From JBALVT01 sp036960305 (lineage in GTDB: Bacteria; Pseudomonadota; Gammaproteobacteria; Pseudomonadales; Halieaceae): a stretch of 64,000 nt of DNA. The stretch is from positions 1 through 64,000 of the forward strand of contig JBALWA010000012.1 in the NCBI GenBank assembly GCA_036960305.1. Reading direction: 5' to 3'. Numbering within the stretch: the stretch's first letter is position 1; each line of letters starts with the position of its first letter. The notes under the pieces are model-generated. The model was given only the letters and a program-made list of their open reading frames with translations, was not told where the DNA came from and searched no databases. A program made the translations under genes and the position numbers. Positions 1 to 10,093 of this stretch are shown piece by piece.

Positions 1-2776
1 CGTAGGCTGCACCCTTTATTTCGGCATCTTCCAATGCCAGAGCGAAACTGCCGTTAAGTGAATGTACTAGTTCATCGGAGTTTAATCCGGTGGCGGTGAG
101 GCCAGAGCGCACCGACAATGTGCCCTCAATGTCACTGTCAATACCGAGGTCCGTTATCAGCTGATTCATGTCTACCGCCAGAAACTCGCCGCCCAGGCTA
201 AATATCGGCGGTGTCGGGTTTAGGTCTATTACTCCCCTAATTTCAGCGGTGGTATCATCGTAGCTGACGTTGAATTTTCGCAATGTATGGCGCCGATTGA
301 TACCGGTCAGGTGCAAGTCGATTTTATCGAGCTTAAGAATATCACCACTTAGCTGATCAATTTCGATTTCAATGTCCGTGGGGTAGTTGGGGATGAATTC
401 TACCAGTCGTTCCAGCGCGCCCTTGGAAATCTTTTCTTGCAGTTCTTCCGCGGGCATATAGAGCTCGCCGGTGCTGTCTTCCCGGCTTTGTAAATTGAAA
501 TCTCGCAGGCGAAGATGCGGGCTTTTTACCAGGACATCCAGAGCAACAACTTCGCTTTCTCTGAGCTGTAGTGTGCCGTTAAGCTGCACTATTGTTGTGC
601 CGACTTTTCCTTCGACAGCGACCTCAATGTGATTCTGGTTGGCGTTGATGTTAGCTGTGGCCCGGGTGGGTTTTAGTTCCAGTCCGGTAAGCCGGGCCAG
701 CAACTGCGGATCATCTATTCCCAAGTCGGCAGTTAGTTCCGCGCTTGGCAAGCCCAGCACGTCATGAATTTCTCCCTGAACTTTTAGTTCTATGCTGGAC
801 TCCGGCCCCTCTGCGAGCGAAAGGTCGATCACCTCCAGTTGCTGATGTTTTGAAACGAGATGAAAGTCTCCGGCAATGCGTCCGAGCACGTCACCGTATT
901 GAAAGCTGGGAAACGCCCAGGCGAGTAAGGCTCGTGTATCAACTCCGCTAAACTGATTCTGCAGATCGATCTGCTCCAGTTTTACGAGATTACCTATCTC
1001 GCCCCGAGAAGATATCTCCATACCGCTGTGGCTACGCAGTTCAGCCGTTACTTGCTCGAGGCGAAAGCTGTCTCCGGACTGTTTCAAAACACCGGACGCG
1101 GATACCGAGCCCAGTACGGGAATTTCATCCGTGAAGTACTGCGATAGCGCCGCAGTATCGCTTAAGGCCAAGCTTACACGGGCGCTGATGTTGCTTATGG
1201 GGGCGTTTTCGGCCGGTAGAATAGTTGCCTTTATATCCGAAATACGGGCATCAAGATCACTGTCACGTACCGTGATGACACCATCCATAACGTTTAATCG
1301 CTCACCTTTACCGGATATACGCCAGTGTCCCTGGGTGTGCTGGAACTCAGGAATATCAATGCCAGCCAGACTGGCCAAGCTGGCAACATCGCTGGTATGG
1401 ACACTCATGGACAGGTCTACGTCTTCTATGGCCGTCAGGCCGGCTCCGGCAATATCCAAGATTTCCCCTATCTGTCCCTCGGCATGTAGCTGTAAACGAT
1501 CACTATCTCCCGCGTCAACAATGATCTCACGGAGAGCGAATCCCTCAGCAGTCGCGCGCAGTACGCCGCTGGCTTGCCAGGCGCCGACTTCATAGGGCAC
1601 TGGCCCCAGCCATTTTTCCAGAACGGCGAGTGAGGGGCCTGAAAGCTTGAGTGCCAGCCTGTCCTTCAAGGCGTTGGTTCCATCCAGCGCCAGGTCCCCG
1701 CTTAGACCGACCTGCAGGCCATTCGAACTGACGGTATTGAGAGTGAGCTCTTCGATGACGGGTTCATCCAGCGAGCCGGTAATGAGCGCATTGGCCCGTG
1801 CGGCCCCCAGTGTGGTGAGATCAATATCCACCCAGTCAATGAGGCGCTCCAGGGAATTCATTTCGCCCTGCGCCCTCAGGTTGAGCGCCCCTTCACCATC
1901 GAACTGATAGTCAAAACTACCGTCGGCCTCGAAAAAGTAGGCGGGCATATTATTCAGCTCCGCCCTGGTGTTTACCACGGTAAATCCCCGCGTGTTACCC
2001 TCAACCCTGCCCGTAAGTTGCAAAGCGCCATGAAGATTGAATTCTTTATCCAATACCGCCAGGAAGCGATCAATTTGTGCCGCATGGGCGTCTACGTCCA
2101 GATCGTAGGTAAATAGCTGTTTGTCGCCACGCACTTGTCCCTTGAAATCCAGCCTATCGTCGCTGTCAGGAACGCTTACCTTGCCCTGCAAGCCGAGTCC
2201 AGCTAGTGTGCCATTCTCGATTAAGGTCAGTAACTCGGTTGTGAATTCCAATCCTTGCGCGCCGTAATCTGAGGCCGCTGTGAGGCGATAGCTGATGTTC
2301 ACATTGCGCACACCGTAAATATCCTGGAGTTTGAAGACCCAGGTTTTCAAGGCCTCCAGAATCAGGTGTGCCTGGTCTACCTCGAGTACCTGAGGTAGCC
2401 ACGCAAGATACGCGAGCCACTCCAGTGGCTCGGGTTCACTGCCCGAGTTGTTTTCTGGAATATAGAGTTGGATGTTTTTGGCGTGGAGTGAGCTGCTCGA
2501 TAAATCCCTATAAAAAATATCCAGCGAGCCAATTTTCCCCTCCAACCCGGTGATGGAGAGTAGGGGGGGGCCACCAGACTCGGGGTAAAGTTGCAGTTCT
2601 TCCGCTGCGAAGACGCCGCTGAACACATTTATTCGTGGTTCCCGGAGTTCAATTCGGAACTCCGTAAATTCGGCCATCACAAACTTCAGGGCGTGTAGCA
2701 GAAAGGTTTGCGAATTCAGCAGTAGCACAAGCGTTACCATAAGCCCACATAAAGTCAGCATCAAGGTACGGCGCAT
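1..2776 (-). CDS. AsmA-family inner-membrane-anchored protein (3' end beyond window)
   Basis: One minus-strand frame starts with ATG at 2776; I read it at its start, near 1300 and at the window edge without meeting a stop, so at least 925 codons are present and the C-terminus is missing. The first ~20 residues (MRRTLMLTLCGLMVTLVLLL) form one membrane anchor. The rest is a long, beta-rich, low-cysteine periplasmic region. The last visible residues (LNGSFALALEDAEIKGA) resemble the closing repeat of AsmA-type proteins. The AsmA/TamB/YhdP superfamily bridges inner and outer membranes and is linked to phospholipid transport; that role is inferred here. Length and form fit YhdP- or AsmA-like members, but I cannot choose the subfamily without the C-terminus. 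nhaA ends 24 bases upstream on the same strand. Confidence 0.75.
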   Translation of the reverse strand, partial: MRRTLMLTLCGLMVTLVLLLNSQTFLLHALKFVMAEFTEFRIELREPRINVFSGVFAAEELQLYPESGGPPLLSITGLEGKIGSLDIFYRDLSSSSLHAKNIQLYIPENNSGSEPEPLEWLAYLAWLPQVLEVDQAHLILEALKTWVFKLQDIYGVRNVNISYRLTAASDYGAQGLEFTTELLTLIENGTLAGLGLQGKVSVPDSDDRLDFKGQVRGDKQLFTYDLDVDAHAAQIDRFLAVLDKEFNLHGALQLTGRVEGNTRGFTVVNTRAELNNMPAYFFEADGSFDYQFDGEGALNLRAQGEMNSLERLIDWVDIDLTTLGAARANALITGSLDEPVIEELTLNTVSSNGLQVGLSGDLALDGTNALKDRLALKLSGPSLAVLEKWLGPVPYEVGAWQASGVLRATAEGFALREIIVDAGDSDRLQLHAEGQIGEILDIAGAGLTAIEDVDLSMSVHTSDVASLASLAGIDIPEFQHTQGHWRISGKGERLNVMDGVITVRDSDLDARISDIKATILPAENAPISNISARVSLALSDTAALSQYFTDEIPVLGSVSASGVLKQSGDSFRLEQVTAELRSHSGMEISSRGEIGNLVKLEQIDLQNQFSGVDTRALLAWAFPSFQYGDVLGRIAGDFHLVSKHQQLEVIDLSLAEGPESSIELKVQGEIHDVLGLPSAELTADLGIDDPQLLARLTGLELKPTRATANINANQNHIEVAVEGKVGTTIVQLNGTLQLRESEVVALDVLVKSPHLRLRDFNLQSREDSTGELYMPAEELQEKISKGALERLVEFIPNYPTDIEIEIDQLSGDILKLDKIDLHLTGINRRHTLRKFNVSYDDTTAEIRGVIDLNPTPPIFSLGGEFLAVDMNQLITDLGIDSDIEGTLSVRSGLTATGLNSDELVHSLNGSFALALEDAEIKGAAY

Positions 2777-2800
2777 GCGAACAGTCCGGCTCGCTGGCTT

Positions 2801-4159
2801 CTACGGTTGTTCTGCCTCTGCCTGCGTATGATGCTTAAGCCAGAAAAATCCGGCGAGACCGGCAATCGCAGAGGCAAGCAAAATACCCGTTTTGGCCATT
2901 AACAGGTCTTCCGGTAGGCCGACAAATCCAAGATCCGCAATGAAAATGGACATGGTAAAACCGATGCCACCTAGTAAACCCACACCCAGAATGTGCTGCA
3001 TATTCAATTCCTCCGGCAGTTTAGCCCAGCCCATTTTCACGGTAAACCAGGTAAATCCGACGATACCGATGGGCTTGCCCAGCAACAGCCCCGCGATCAC
3101 GCCCAGGGTCACAGGGTGATTGATATACTCGCCAATGCCGGCAAAATCGATGGGAATTCCCGCATTTGCGAGTGCGAAAACCGGGATTACCAGGTAAGCG
3201 ACGGGAAGGTGGAGAATATGCTCCGCCCGCTGTGCTGGAGCTTGAACCCGGTAAACACCATCACCCAATGAGGAGACTAAAGAGCGGAAGCGGTTGTTAT
3301 GAATCACATCCGGATTAACAGTAATCGATTTTTCCATTTTTACGGTGATGTCTTTTACTCTATTGATAAAGTGCTCTGGCTTGAACTTGGGCCGAATAGG
3401 GATGGTAAATGCCACTATAATGCCAGCGATTGTCGCGTGGATGCCGCTGGCTAACATGGCAGACCAGAGCAGTATGCCCACCAGTGCGTAGGGCAGTGAA
3501 TGCCGGATTCCACCAAGGTTCATACCGATCATCACAAGGGAAAAAGCGCCTGCGCACGCCAGTGCAGTGACATTGACGGTGTCGGTGTAGAACACGGCGA
3601 TGACAGCCACGGCTCCCAGATCATCCACGATAGCTAAAGCGATCAGGAAGGTGACCAGGCTTTTGGGTACGCGCGGACCCAGCAGGCTCAGGGCACCGAT
3701 GGCAAAGGCGATGTCTGTGGCCATGGGGATACCCCAGCCATTGGCCGTGTGTCCTGATGGGTTGAAGATATAATAGCCCAGTGCCGGTATAGCCATGCCG
3801 CCAATAGCCGCCATAATGGGCAGCAGTGCCTGGCTTGGGGAAGAGAGTTCCCCAACCAGTAATTCGCGCTTCAATTCCAGCCCCATGACCAAAAAGAAGA
3901 ATGCCATCAACGCTTCATTGATCCAGTGATGAATCGACAGTGAAAACTGGTATGAGGCGATACCGACGCTGACCTCGGAATGCAGTAGATGCTCGTAACT
4001 CTCGTGCAGGGGACTATTGGCGACCACGAGTGCAACGACGGCGCAGATCATCAGCAGGATGCCGCTGGTGGTCTGTCGGTGGATGAATTCCTCCAACGGC
4101 GTCAGTATGCTGTCGAAGGCCTTTTCCCAGGGCGCGTTGTAAATACCTTTCTTTGGCAT
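2801..4159 (-). CDS. nhaA: Na+/H+ antiporter NhaA
   Basis: NhaA exchanges two protons for one sodium ion across the inner membrane, controlling pH and sodium load. The 452-residue product has the family's multi-helix pattern and the paired aspartates in ALAIVDDLGAV that bind the ion. A longer reading begins at 4201, but the start at 4159 (MPKKGIYN) has AAAGGT about eight bases upstream and is the normal N-terminus length. The C-terminal helix region and HHTQAEAEQP tail are complete. The gene is divergent from the CrbS-like kinase; the two share the 4160-4316 control region. It may be co-transcribed with the AsmA-family gene downstream. Confidence 0.95.
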   Translation of the reverse strand: MPKKGIYNAPWEKAFDSILTPLEEFIHRQTTSGILLMICAVVALVVANSPLHESYEHLLHSEVSVGIASYQFSLSIHHWINEALMAFFFLVMGLELKRELLVGELSSPSQALLPIMAAIGGMAIPALGYYIFNPSGHTANGWGIPMATDIAFAIGALSLLGPRVPKSLVTFLIALAIVDDLGAVAVIAVFYTDTVNVTALACAGAFSLVMIGMNLGGIRHSLPYALVGILLWSAMLASGIHATIAGIIVAFTIPIRPKFKPEHFINRVKDITVKMEKSITVNPDVIHNNRFRSLVSSLGDGVYRVQAPAQRAEHILHLPVAYLVIPVFALANAGIPIDFAGIGEYINHPVTLGVIAGLLLGKPIGIVGFTWFTVKMGWAKLPEELNMQHILGVGLLGGIGFTMSIFIADLGFVGLPEDLLMAKTGILLASAIAGLAGFFWLKHHTQAEAEQP

Positions 4160-4316
4160 GTTGTTACCTTTTCTGCCGGGTTGAAAAGGTATTATAGCCA
4201 TGCTTGGGGCTGCCTACCTAATTACGCCGCATATGCGGAAGGGCTTCTTGCTGCGAATGCAATGGGGTAAGGTTGGCGTAGTTACAGACCAGCAAAAGCG
4301 TCCGGAATTCAGAAAT

Positions 4317-7300
4317 ATGGTCTCATCTTCAAATCTACTCAGTCTTGCCCTGCTGTATATTTGCGTGCTGTTTGCTGTGGCGTGGTATGCGGACCGGAAA
4401 TCGGGGTCAGGATCGGCGCGCACCAGCCCTGTCTGGCGCAGTGTTGTTTACGCCTTGTCGCTGGCAGTGTACTGCAGTTCCTGGACATTCTACGGTGCAG
4501 TGGGCAGTGCCACAGAATCAGCCTGGAGCCACGCGCCCATCTACCTGGGGCCCATTCTTCTGTTTGTGTTGGGCTGGCCATTAATCCGCCGTCTACTGGC
4601 TATTGGCGCCAGGCACAGGGTCACCTCCATCGCCGACTTTATCGGTGCCCGCTATGGTAAACGGCAGTCACTGGCGGTACTGGTCACGCTTGTCGCGTCA
4701 GCGGCTGTCCTGCCGTACATCGCGCTGCAGTTTAAAGCGCTGGCCCAGACCTGGACGATAGTCGGCGGTACAACGGTGGAAGTGGAGGCGATAGGCGGCG
4801 ATACAGCGTTGCTGACGGCGATTATTCTGGCGGTCTTTACCATCTTGTTCGGTACGCGACGATTGGATGGGCGAGAGCGTCACCAGGGCGTGATGGCAGC
4901 GATTGCGGTGGAGTCCGTGGTAAAGCTATTGGCCTTTCTCGCGGTTGCCGTGCTGGCACTATGGTACCTGGCCGATCAACCTGTGGTTGCAGAATTTGTG
5001 CAGCCCAGCGAGGCGCTGGGGCGAATCGATTTTTCTGCGGATTTTATGGCCAGGACCCTGATCAGCGCGTTGGCAATCTTGTGTCTTCCCCGGCAGTTTC
5101 ATGTCATGGTCGTTGAGGCGCAGGAGGATGACGATACGAGTATCGCGCGATGGGTATTCCCTCTCTACCTGTTTCTTTTTATGTTGCTGGTGGTGCCCAT
5201 CAGTCTTGCCGGTGCGCAGGTATTTGCCGGTAACGACAGTATCAATCCCGATACCTACGTACAGTTGCTGCCGATAGCATTGGAGTCCAACTGGATAGTG
5301 ATCATTGCATTCATTGGGGGTATCTCTGCAGCGACCGGAATGGTCATTGTTGCGACTGTCAGCCTGGCAATTATGATTACCAACGAAATCGTATTGCCTA
5401 TTATCATGCGCTTGAATGCAGATTCGCCCCAGGCAATACTGAAAATGGGTGATAGCCTGCGCCGTATACGACAGTTCACCATTGCCGGTATTTTGTTGGC
5501 GGCCTGGCTGGTGGCGCGTCAGGTGATGAACATTCCCTGGCTGGCGCAGATTGGCTTTATTTCGTTTCTGGCGGCCGCCCAGTTGGCTCCTGCGGTGATC
5601 GCCGCACTGTATTGGCGAAGAGCCCATGGTGTTGGGGTGACAGTGGGTCTGCTCATTGGATTATTGCTGTGGTATTACTGTGCGGTAATCCCCGTTACGC
5701 TCTCAGCGGAGAGCCTTTTCCTGAGCCAGGGGCCCTTTGGACTTTCCTGGCTGAGGCCGATGAGCCTGCTTGGTTTTTCTGGTGAGTATCGGCTGGCATA
5801 CGCCACGGCCTGGAGCCTGGGCCTCAATGTGTTGGCGATGGTTGGCCTGTCCCTAATTCTCAAACCCTCACAAGCAGACAAGCGGCAGGCGCGCCTGTTT
5901 ACCGATGAGGCGGGAATGGCGGAAAAGTATAGCGAGGACAACTACGAGTTGAGCCTGATACGGGTCAGCCATCTGCAGGTCTTGCTGCCACCCTTTATCG
6001 AGGCTGAAGAGCTGAGAAAGACCTGGCGAAAGTTTGAGGACAGCTATCAACAACGGCTGCTACCCGGCGACAGAGCGCCAATGTTTGTGGTCACCCAGGT
6101 CGAGTCCCTGTTGGCCAGTATCATCGGCGCCACGTCGGCACACAAGGTGATGGAGCAGCTGGAGAGTAGCCAACAACTCGCCTACAGTGATTTCGCGGAA
6201 ATGGTGGGTGATGCCAGTCGCCTGCAGACGTTTAACAGGGAGCTGCTACAGACGACGGTGGAGTGCCTGCTGCAGGGTGTAGCGGTGGTCGATAAGGAAT
6301 TGAAGCTGGTGGCCTGGAATACCCGTTATCAGGAGATGTTCAACTACCCGCAACGTTTTCTCTACGTCGGCTGCCCCATAGAACGAATTTATCGGTTTAA
6401 CGCTGACAGGGGCATTCTCGGGAGTCGGGGAGGTATTGTCAGCGATGAGATTGAGAAACGTCTGCAGCTACTGCGCGATGGCAGCCCCTATCGCCTCGCG
6501 AGAACCTTGCCCAATGGTACCGTGATCGACATCCACGGTAACCCGATGCCCCATGGCGGCTTTGTTACCACCTACATCGATATCACTGACCACCGGGATG
6601 TGATGGAGCAGTTGCAGGAAGCTAAAATCGAGCTGGAGGCGAAGGTCGCCTCAGATTCACGTACCTTAAGCGACACCAATGCCCAGCTACGGCAGGAAAA
6701 TCGACTGCGCGCCCAGGTGGAGTCCAATTTGCGGGATGCCCACCTGAGCAAGACCCGCTTTATGTCTGCGACCAGCCATGACCTGCTGCAACCGATTAAC
6801 GCAGCACGTCTCTTCACCGCCGCACTAAAACCACAGCTACCAGTGAGTGGAGATGGGACCACCATGCGCATCGTGGCCCAGATCGACGCATCACTGCTGC
6901 GCGCAGAGCAATTGATTTCGGAGTTGCGGGAGATTTCCCGGCTGGACTCAGGCAAGCAGGTCGCGCGCCTGGGAAGCCTTAGTGCCCACAAGATGTTCTC
7001 AGCACTGGCGGCCGAGTTTGCTCCGGTGGCAGCAGAGAAAGACCTACACTTCAGCGTAGTTGATAGCCATATCTGGTTGCATTCGGATCAGTCCCTGTTG
7101 TACAGGATAGTGCAAAATCTTGTCTCCAATGCGATTAAGTATACCCGGGAAGGCCGCGTGCTCTTGGGCCTACGCAGGCGTGTCGATGCAGTGGAGATAC
7201 AGGTTTGGGATACGGGTCCGGGTATACCACAGCAGGATCAAATGCGTATATTCCAGGAGTTCGAACGTCTGCCGGGACAGGCGAGTGAACGGGAAGAGGG

Positions 7301-7844
7301 ATTGGGGCTTGGGCTGTCTATAGTGCAACGCTATGCGGATTTATTGGCGCATCGAATTGATTTACGCTCGCAGCAGGGCAAGGGAACCGTTTTTAGTGTG
7401 ACGGTTCCCTACGGTGAGAAACAGTTGGCCCCAGTAGATGTGCCAGAGCAACAACTTGGACAGGATCTACGAGGCCTTAAAGTTGTGTGTCTGGACAATG
7501 ATCTGGCGATACTTGAGGGTATGCAGCAACTATTGCTTACCCAGGGAGCGGACGTGGACATAGCCAGTCACCGTGAAGCCTTGTTGGAACTGCTCGCTAC
7601 TCGTCCGCTACCGCAGATAATCCTGGCGGACTACCATCTGGACGGGGGAGAAACCGGCGTCAATGCGGTGCTTGAAGCCCGCGAAATGAGTGGTGTCGAT
7701 ATCCCCTGTATCGTAATAAGCGCCGACGACAGTGAGTCCTTGCGAGAAAGAGTAAAGTCGGTGGGATTTCGCTTCCTGCCCAAGCCGGTAAATCCGGCCC
7801 GGTTGAGGGCGCTAATTCTGGCGCTGGTTGCCCGGGAGGACTAA
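4317..7844 (+). CDS. crbS: CrbS/MxtR-type hybrid histidine kinase with sodium:solute symporter domain
   Basis: This 1175-residue membrane kinase joins a PutP-like transporter domain (roughly residues 1-520, many helices) to a linker, a PAS domain (about 650-760), a HisKA domain with phosphorylatable His821 in ATSHDLLQP, an ATPase domain (NLVSNAIKYT, DTGPGIP, GLGLGLS) and a C-terminal receiver with Asp1105 in LADYHLDGG. The family (CbrA, CrbS, MxtR) senses carbon supply. The porin, symporter and LuxR regulator next door match the CrbS/CrbR acetate-switch locus. The frame is open from 4200, but MVSSSNLLSLALLY at 4317 is the family-like N-terminus and avoids overlap with nhaA. The 3' end overlaps the convergent regulator gene by four bases. 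Confidence 0.88.
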   Translation: MVSSSNLLSLALLYICVLFAVAWYADRKSGSGSARTSPVWRSVVYALSLAVYCSSWTFYGAVGSATESAWSHAPIYLGPILLFVLGWPLIRRLLAIGARHRVTSIADFIGARYGKRQSLAVLVTLVASAAVLPYIALQFKALAQTWTIVGGTTVEVEAIGGDTALLTAIILAVFTILFGTRRLDGRERHQGVMAAIAVESVVKLLAFLAVAVLALWYLADQPVVAEFVQPSEALGRIDFSADFMARTLISALAILCLPRQFHVMVVEAQEDDDTSIARWVFPLYLFLFMLLVVPISLAGAQVFAGNDSINPDTYVQLLPIALESNWIVIIAFIGGISAATGMVIVATVSLAIMITNEIVLPIIMRLNADSPQAILKMGDSLRRIRQFTIAGILLAAWLVARQVMNIPWLAQIGFISFLAAAQLAPAVIAALYWRRAHGVGVTVGLLIGLLLWYYCAVIPVTLSAESLFLSQGPFGLSWLRPMSLLGFSGEYRLAYATAWSLGLNVLAMVGLSLILKPSQADKRQARLFTDEAGMAEKYSEDNYELSLIRVSHLQVLLPPFIEAEELRKTWRKFEDSYQQRLLPGDRAPMFVVTQVESLLASIIGATSAHKVMEQLESSQQLAYSDFAEMVGDASRLQTFNRELLQTTVECLLQGVAVVDKELKLVAWNTRYQEMFNYPQRFLYVGCPIERIYRFNADRGILGSRGGIVSDEIEKRLQLLRDGSPYRLARTLPNGTVIDIHGNPMPHGGFVTTYIDITDHRDVMEQLQEAKIELEAKVASDSRTLSDTNAQLRQENRLRAQVESNLRDAHLSKTRFMSATSHDLLQPINAARLFTAALKPQLPVSGDGTTMRIVAQIDASLLRAEQLISELREISRLDSGKQVARLGSLSAHKMFSALAAEFAPVAAEKDLHFSVVDSHIWLHSDQSLLYRIVQNLVSNAIKYTREGRVLLGLRRRVDAVEIQVWDTGPGIPQQDQMRIFQEFERLPGQASEREEGLGLGLSIVQRYADLLAHRIDLRSQQGKGTVFSVTVPYGEKQLAPVDVPEQQLGQDLRGLKVVCLDNDLAILEGMQQLLLTQGADVDIASHREALLELLATRPLPQIILADYHLDGGETGVNAVLEAREMSGVDIPCIVISADDSESLRERVKSVGFRFLPKPVNPARLRALILALVARED

Positions 7845-8524
7845 TCCCCTTTCGGGGGGGCTACCAAATCCTCCGGAGGATCCACTGCCAGACTGCCCAG
7901 AGCGAGAGCGGCCTGCGTCCGGGAGTGCACGCCCAATTTTCTGAATATTTCTGTCATGTGGGCTTTGATTGTCGCCTCCTTGACCTCGAGCTCATAGGCT
8001 ATTTGCTTGTTCAGTAGGCCTTCAACCAGCATTGAAGCCACTCGAAACTGCTGAGGAGTCAGGCTGGACAAGGCGTCTGCAACATCCAGGGATTGCAAAC
8101 TGGCACCGCGGGCTGCTGCCTGTAAGCCGGGGTGCAAACCTCTATGTCCCGCCAGTACATCCTCTATACAGGTTTCGATGGCGGTAATGTCTGAGGACTT
8201 GGATAGAAAACCCGCGGCGCCGTGATCGATGGCCCGGCGCACTGTTTCGGGGTGTGCATTGGCCGATATCATAATCGCAGGCTTGTTCGGGTAATGACCG
8301 ACAAGCCAGGACAGCGCGGAAAATCCCAGGGCGCCAGGCATATGCAGGTCCAGCAATAGCAGATTGATGTTCTGATGTTGTTCTACCTGATGCTGAAGCT
8401 CCGCTACATTGGTAGCTACGTACAGTGATGCCTCCGGATAGCGTTGGGACAGCACCTGCTGCAAGGCACTCAGGAAAAGGGGGTGATCATCGGCTATCAA
8501 TATTGAAAGAGATTTCGAGTTCAC
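7841..8524 (-). CDS. crbR: LuxR-type response regulator, CrbR/ErdR-like
   Basis: A 227-residue response regulator: receiver domain with acidic pair Asp12-Asp13 and phosphoacceptor Asp59 (LLLLDLHMPG), then a LuxR/NarL helix-turn-helix (LTPQQFRVASMLVEG to KLGVHSRTQ). I start it at GTG 8524 because AAGGA lies about eight bases upstream; the longer readings from 8605 or 8554 lack a site. It is convergent with and overlaps crbS by four bases, which supports a cognate pair. CrbR/ErdR proteins activate acetyl-CoA synthetase and acetate-uptake genes in vibrios and pseudomonads. That role here is inferred from context and from repeated GGTCTAA elements near the porin and symporter. Confidence 0.85.
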   Translation of the reverse strand: MNSKSLSILIADDHPLFLSALQQVLSQRYPEASLYVATNVAELQHQVEQHQNINLLLLDLHMPGALGFSALSWLVGHYPNKPAIMISANAHPETVRRAIDHGAAGFLSKSSDITAIETCIEDVLAGHRGLHPGLQAAARGASLQSLDVADALSSLTPQQFRVASMLVEGLLNKQIAYELEVKEATIKAHMTEIFRKLGVHSRTQAALALGSLAVDPPEDLVAPPKGD

Positions 8525-8610
8525 TGATTTTATCCTTTTCTTATATAGGGGCATTGTCGTTGGCAAAACCCCAAAAAGCAAAGGAAAAGCGTCCAGCAGG
8601 CCCATCCGGT

Positions 8611-8657
8611 ATTAGACCTTAGTCGAGTTTGGCCGGTCTCTTTGACTAAGGTCTAAT
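8611..8657. promoter_or_regulatory. Perfect 14-bp inverted repeat, candidate CrbR operator
   Basis: Arms ATTAGACCTTAGTC (8611-8624) and GACTAAGGTCTAAT (8644-8657) are exact reverse complements separated by 19 bases. The dyad lies between divergent crbR and the porin gene, about 65 bases before the porin start. No T-run follows, so it is not a terminator. The heptamer GGTCTAA recurs at 8676-8682 and before the DUF4212 gene. Assignment to CrbR is inference. Confidence 0.6.
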
Positions 8658-8675
8658 AGGTTAATGCGCTTTATA

Positions 8676-8682
8676 GGTCTAA
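8676..8682 (+). promoter_or_regulatory. Additional GGTCTAA element before porin
   Basis: A third copy of the heptamer found in the neighbouring 14-bp dyad, 40 bases before the porin start. It may be an extra half-site of the same regulator. The evidence is repetition only. Confidence 0.35.
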
Positions 8683-8722
8683 AACTGTTCCCACATACCA
8701 ACAAGGGTAGGGAGCAATAAGC

Positions 8723-10072
8723 ATGTATAAACTAAAACCCATCGCAGCAGCACTATTTTCAATTGGACTATTGGGCGCCAGCAGCATCGCATCAGCCGAT
8801 GCGGTCGATGACCGAATTGCGGAGCTGGAGAAACAGATCGCCGAGCTGAAGTCGCTGGTGACCAGCAACCAGCAGAGTATTGTTAGCAATCAGACCGAGA
8901 TTGTCGGCAACCAGACGGAGATAGAAGAGGTAAGGCCCTCAAAGAAGGGTACTAAATTTCAGTATGGCGGCTATATCCAACTGGATGCCTTAACGACTGA
9001 CTACGCCGAGGGCAAGCCAGGGAGTAGTTTGATCGAGGACTTCTTTGTGCCGTCGCTGATACCGGTAGAACCCTCGGTGGGTAGCGCGGATTCCTATACC
9101 TCTACCAACATTCACGCGAAATCATCGCGCTTTTTCTTCACCACGAAAACCGATACCGATGCGGGCGCAATCTCAACACGCATCGAGCTGGATTTCTTGC
9201 TCAGCGGGCACGGCGATGAGCGAATTTCGAACTCATGGAACTCCCGCCTGCGGCATGCGTTTGTAAAGTGGGATTACGATGAAGGTAAATCCCTGCTTGC
9301 AGGCCAGAGCTGGTCCACCTTCTTCAATGTTGGGGCACTGCCGGATTTACTGGATTTTGTAGGCCCGGTGGGAACGTTATTCATGCGCCAGCCCCAGGTT
9401 CGCTGGACGTTGGGCAATGTTCAGCTCTCTGCTGAAAATCCCGCTACCCGACTCAATGAGGATATAGGCGGCTCCAACACGACGCGGCTGGATGATGCTG
9501 AAACAATTCCCGACCTGATCGCACGTTATAACGGCAAAGCCGGCAACCTCAATTGGTCAGCGGCCGGTATGGCCAGGCAGCTGAGCTACGACGATCGCTC
9601 TGCAAGTAACAGTTTTGAGGTCGACAGCGACGAGCAATACGGCTACGCGCTCAGCCTGGCAGGCAAGTGGAATCTCGGTGATGATGACCTGCGTTTCATG
9701 TTCAGCTACGGCGATGCCCTGGGGCGTTATCTTGGTCTCAACTCGTTTAATGACGGCTACATCAGCGACACGGGGGCTATTGAAACGATAGACCAGATGG
9801 GTGGGTTTATCGCCTACCAGCACCATTGGACACCCCGCTGGCGCAGCACTTTCTCTGTGTCGGCCTCTGAGGCAGACAACCCCAGTTTGCATGAGTACTC
9901 CGCGGCCAGCTCGCTTGCCAAAAGCTACCAGTCTATGCATGCCAACCTGAACTGGTTGCCCGCACCCAAGCTGCAGTTGGGCGGTGAGCTGATCTACGGC
10001 AAGAAGGAAATGGAGGATGGTCGCGAGGGCGATATCTCAAGGCTGCAATTCGCGGTCAAATATGCTTTTTAG
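8723..10072 (+). CDS. DcaP-like outer-membrane porin
   Basis: A 449-residue exported protein: signal peptide ending near ASSIASADA, then a short coiled coil (DRIAELEKQIAELKSL plus NQ-rich repeats, about residues 28-70), then a beta-barrel rich in aromatic and acidic strands ending in FAVKYAF, the terminal aromatic typical of barrel proteins. The coiled coil plus barrel matches the DcaP-like trimeric porin family, which admits small organic acids. GGGAG lies ahead of the ATG. Its place between the CrbR-like regulator and the VC_2705-type symporter suggests it is the outer-membrane entry port for the same carboxylate substrate. Confidence 0.85.
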   Translation: MYKLKPIAAALFSIGLLGASSIASADAVDDRIAELEKQIAELKSLVTSNQQSIVSNQTEIVGNQTEIEEVRPSKKGTKFQYGGYIQLDALTTDYAEGKPGSSLIEDFFVPSLIPVEPSVGSADSYTSTNIHAKSSRFFFTTKTDTDAGAISTRIELDFLLSGHGDERISNSWNSRLRHAFVKWDYDEGKSLLAGQSWSTFFNVGALPDLLDFVGPVGTLFMRQPQVRWTLGNVQLSAENPATRLNEDIGGSNTTRLDDAETIPDLIARYNGKAGNLNWSAAGMARQLSYDDRSASNSFEVDSDEQYGYALSLAGKWNLGDDDLRFMFSYGDALGRYLGLNSFNDGYISDTGAIETIDQMGGFIAYQHHWTPRWRSTFSVSASEADNPSLHEYSAASSLAKSYQSMHANLNWLPAPKLQLGGELIYGKKEMEDGREGDISRLQFAVKYAF

Positions 10073-10093
10073 AGATCTTTCGACAGGGATGTC

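Noticed and set aside
745..1907. Three plus-strand open frames opposite the AsmA-family gene
   Set aside because: They are low-complexity shadows of the long minus-strand frame, with no recognisable domain or ribosome site.
4200..4316. Upstream extension of the CrbS-like kinase
   Set aside because: The extra 39 residues are not membrane-like and would begin inside the nhaA leader; the family N-terminus is at 4317.
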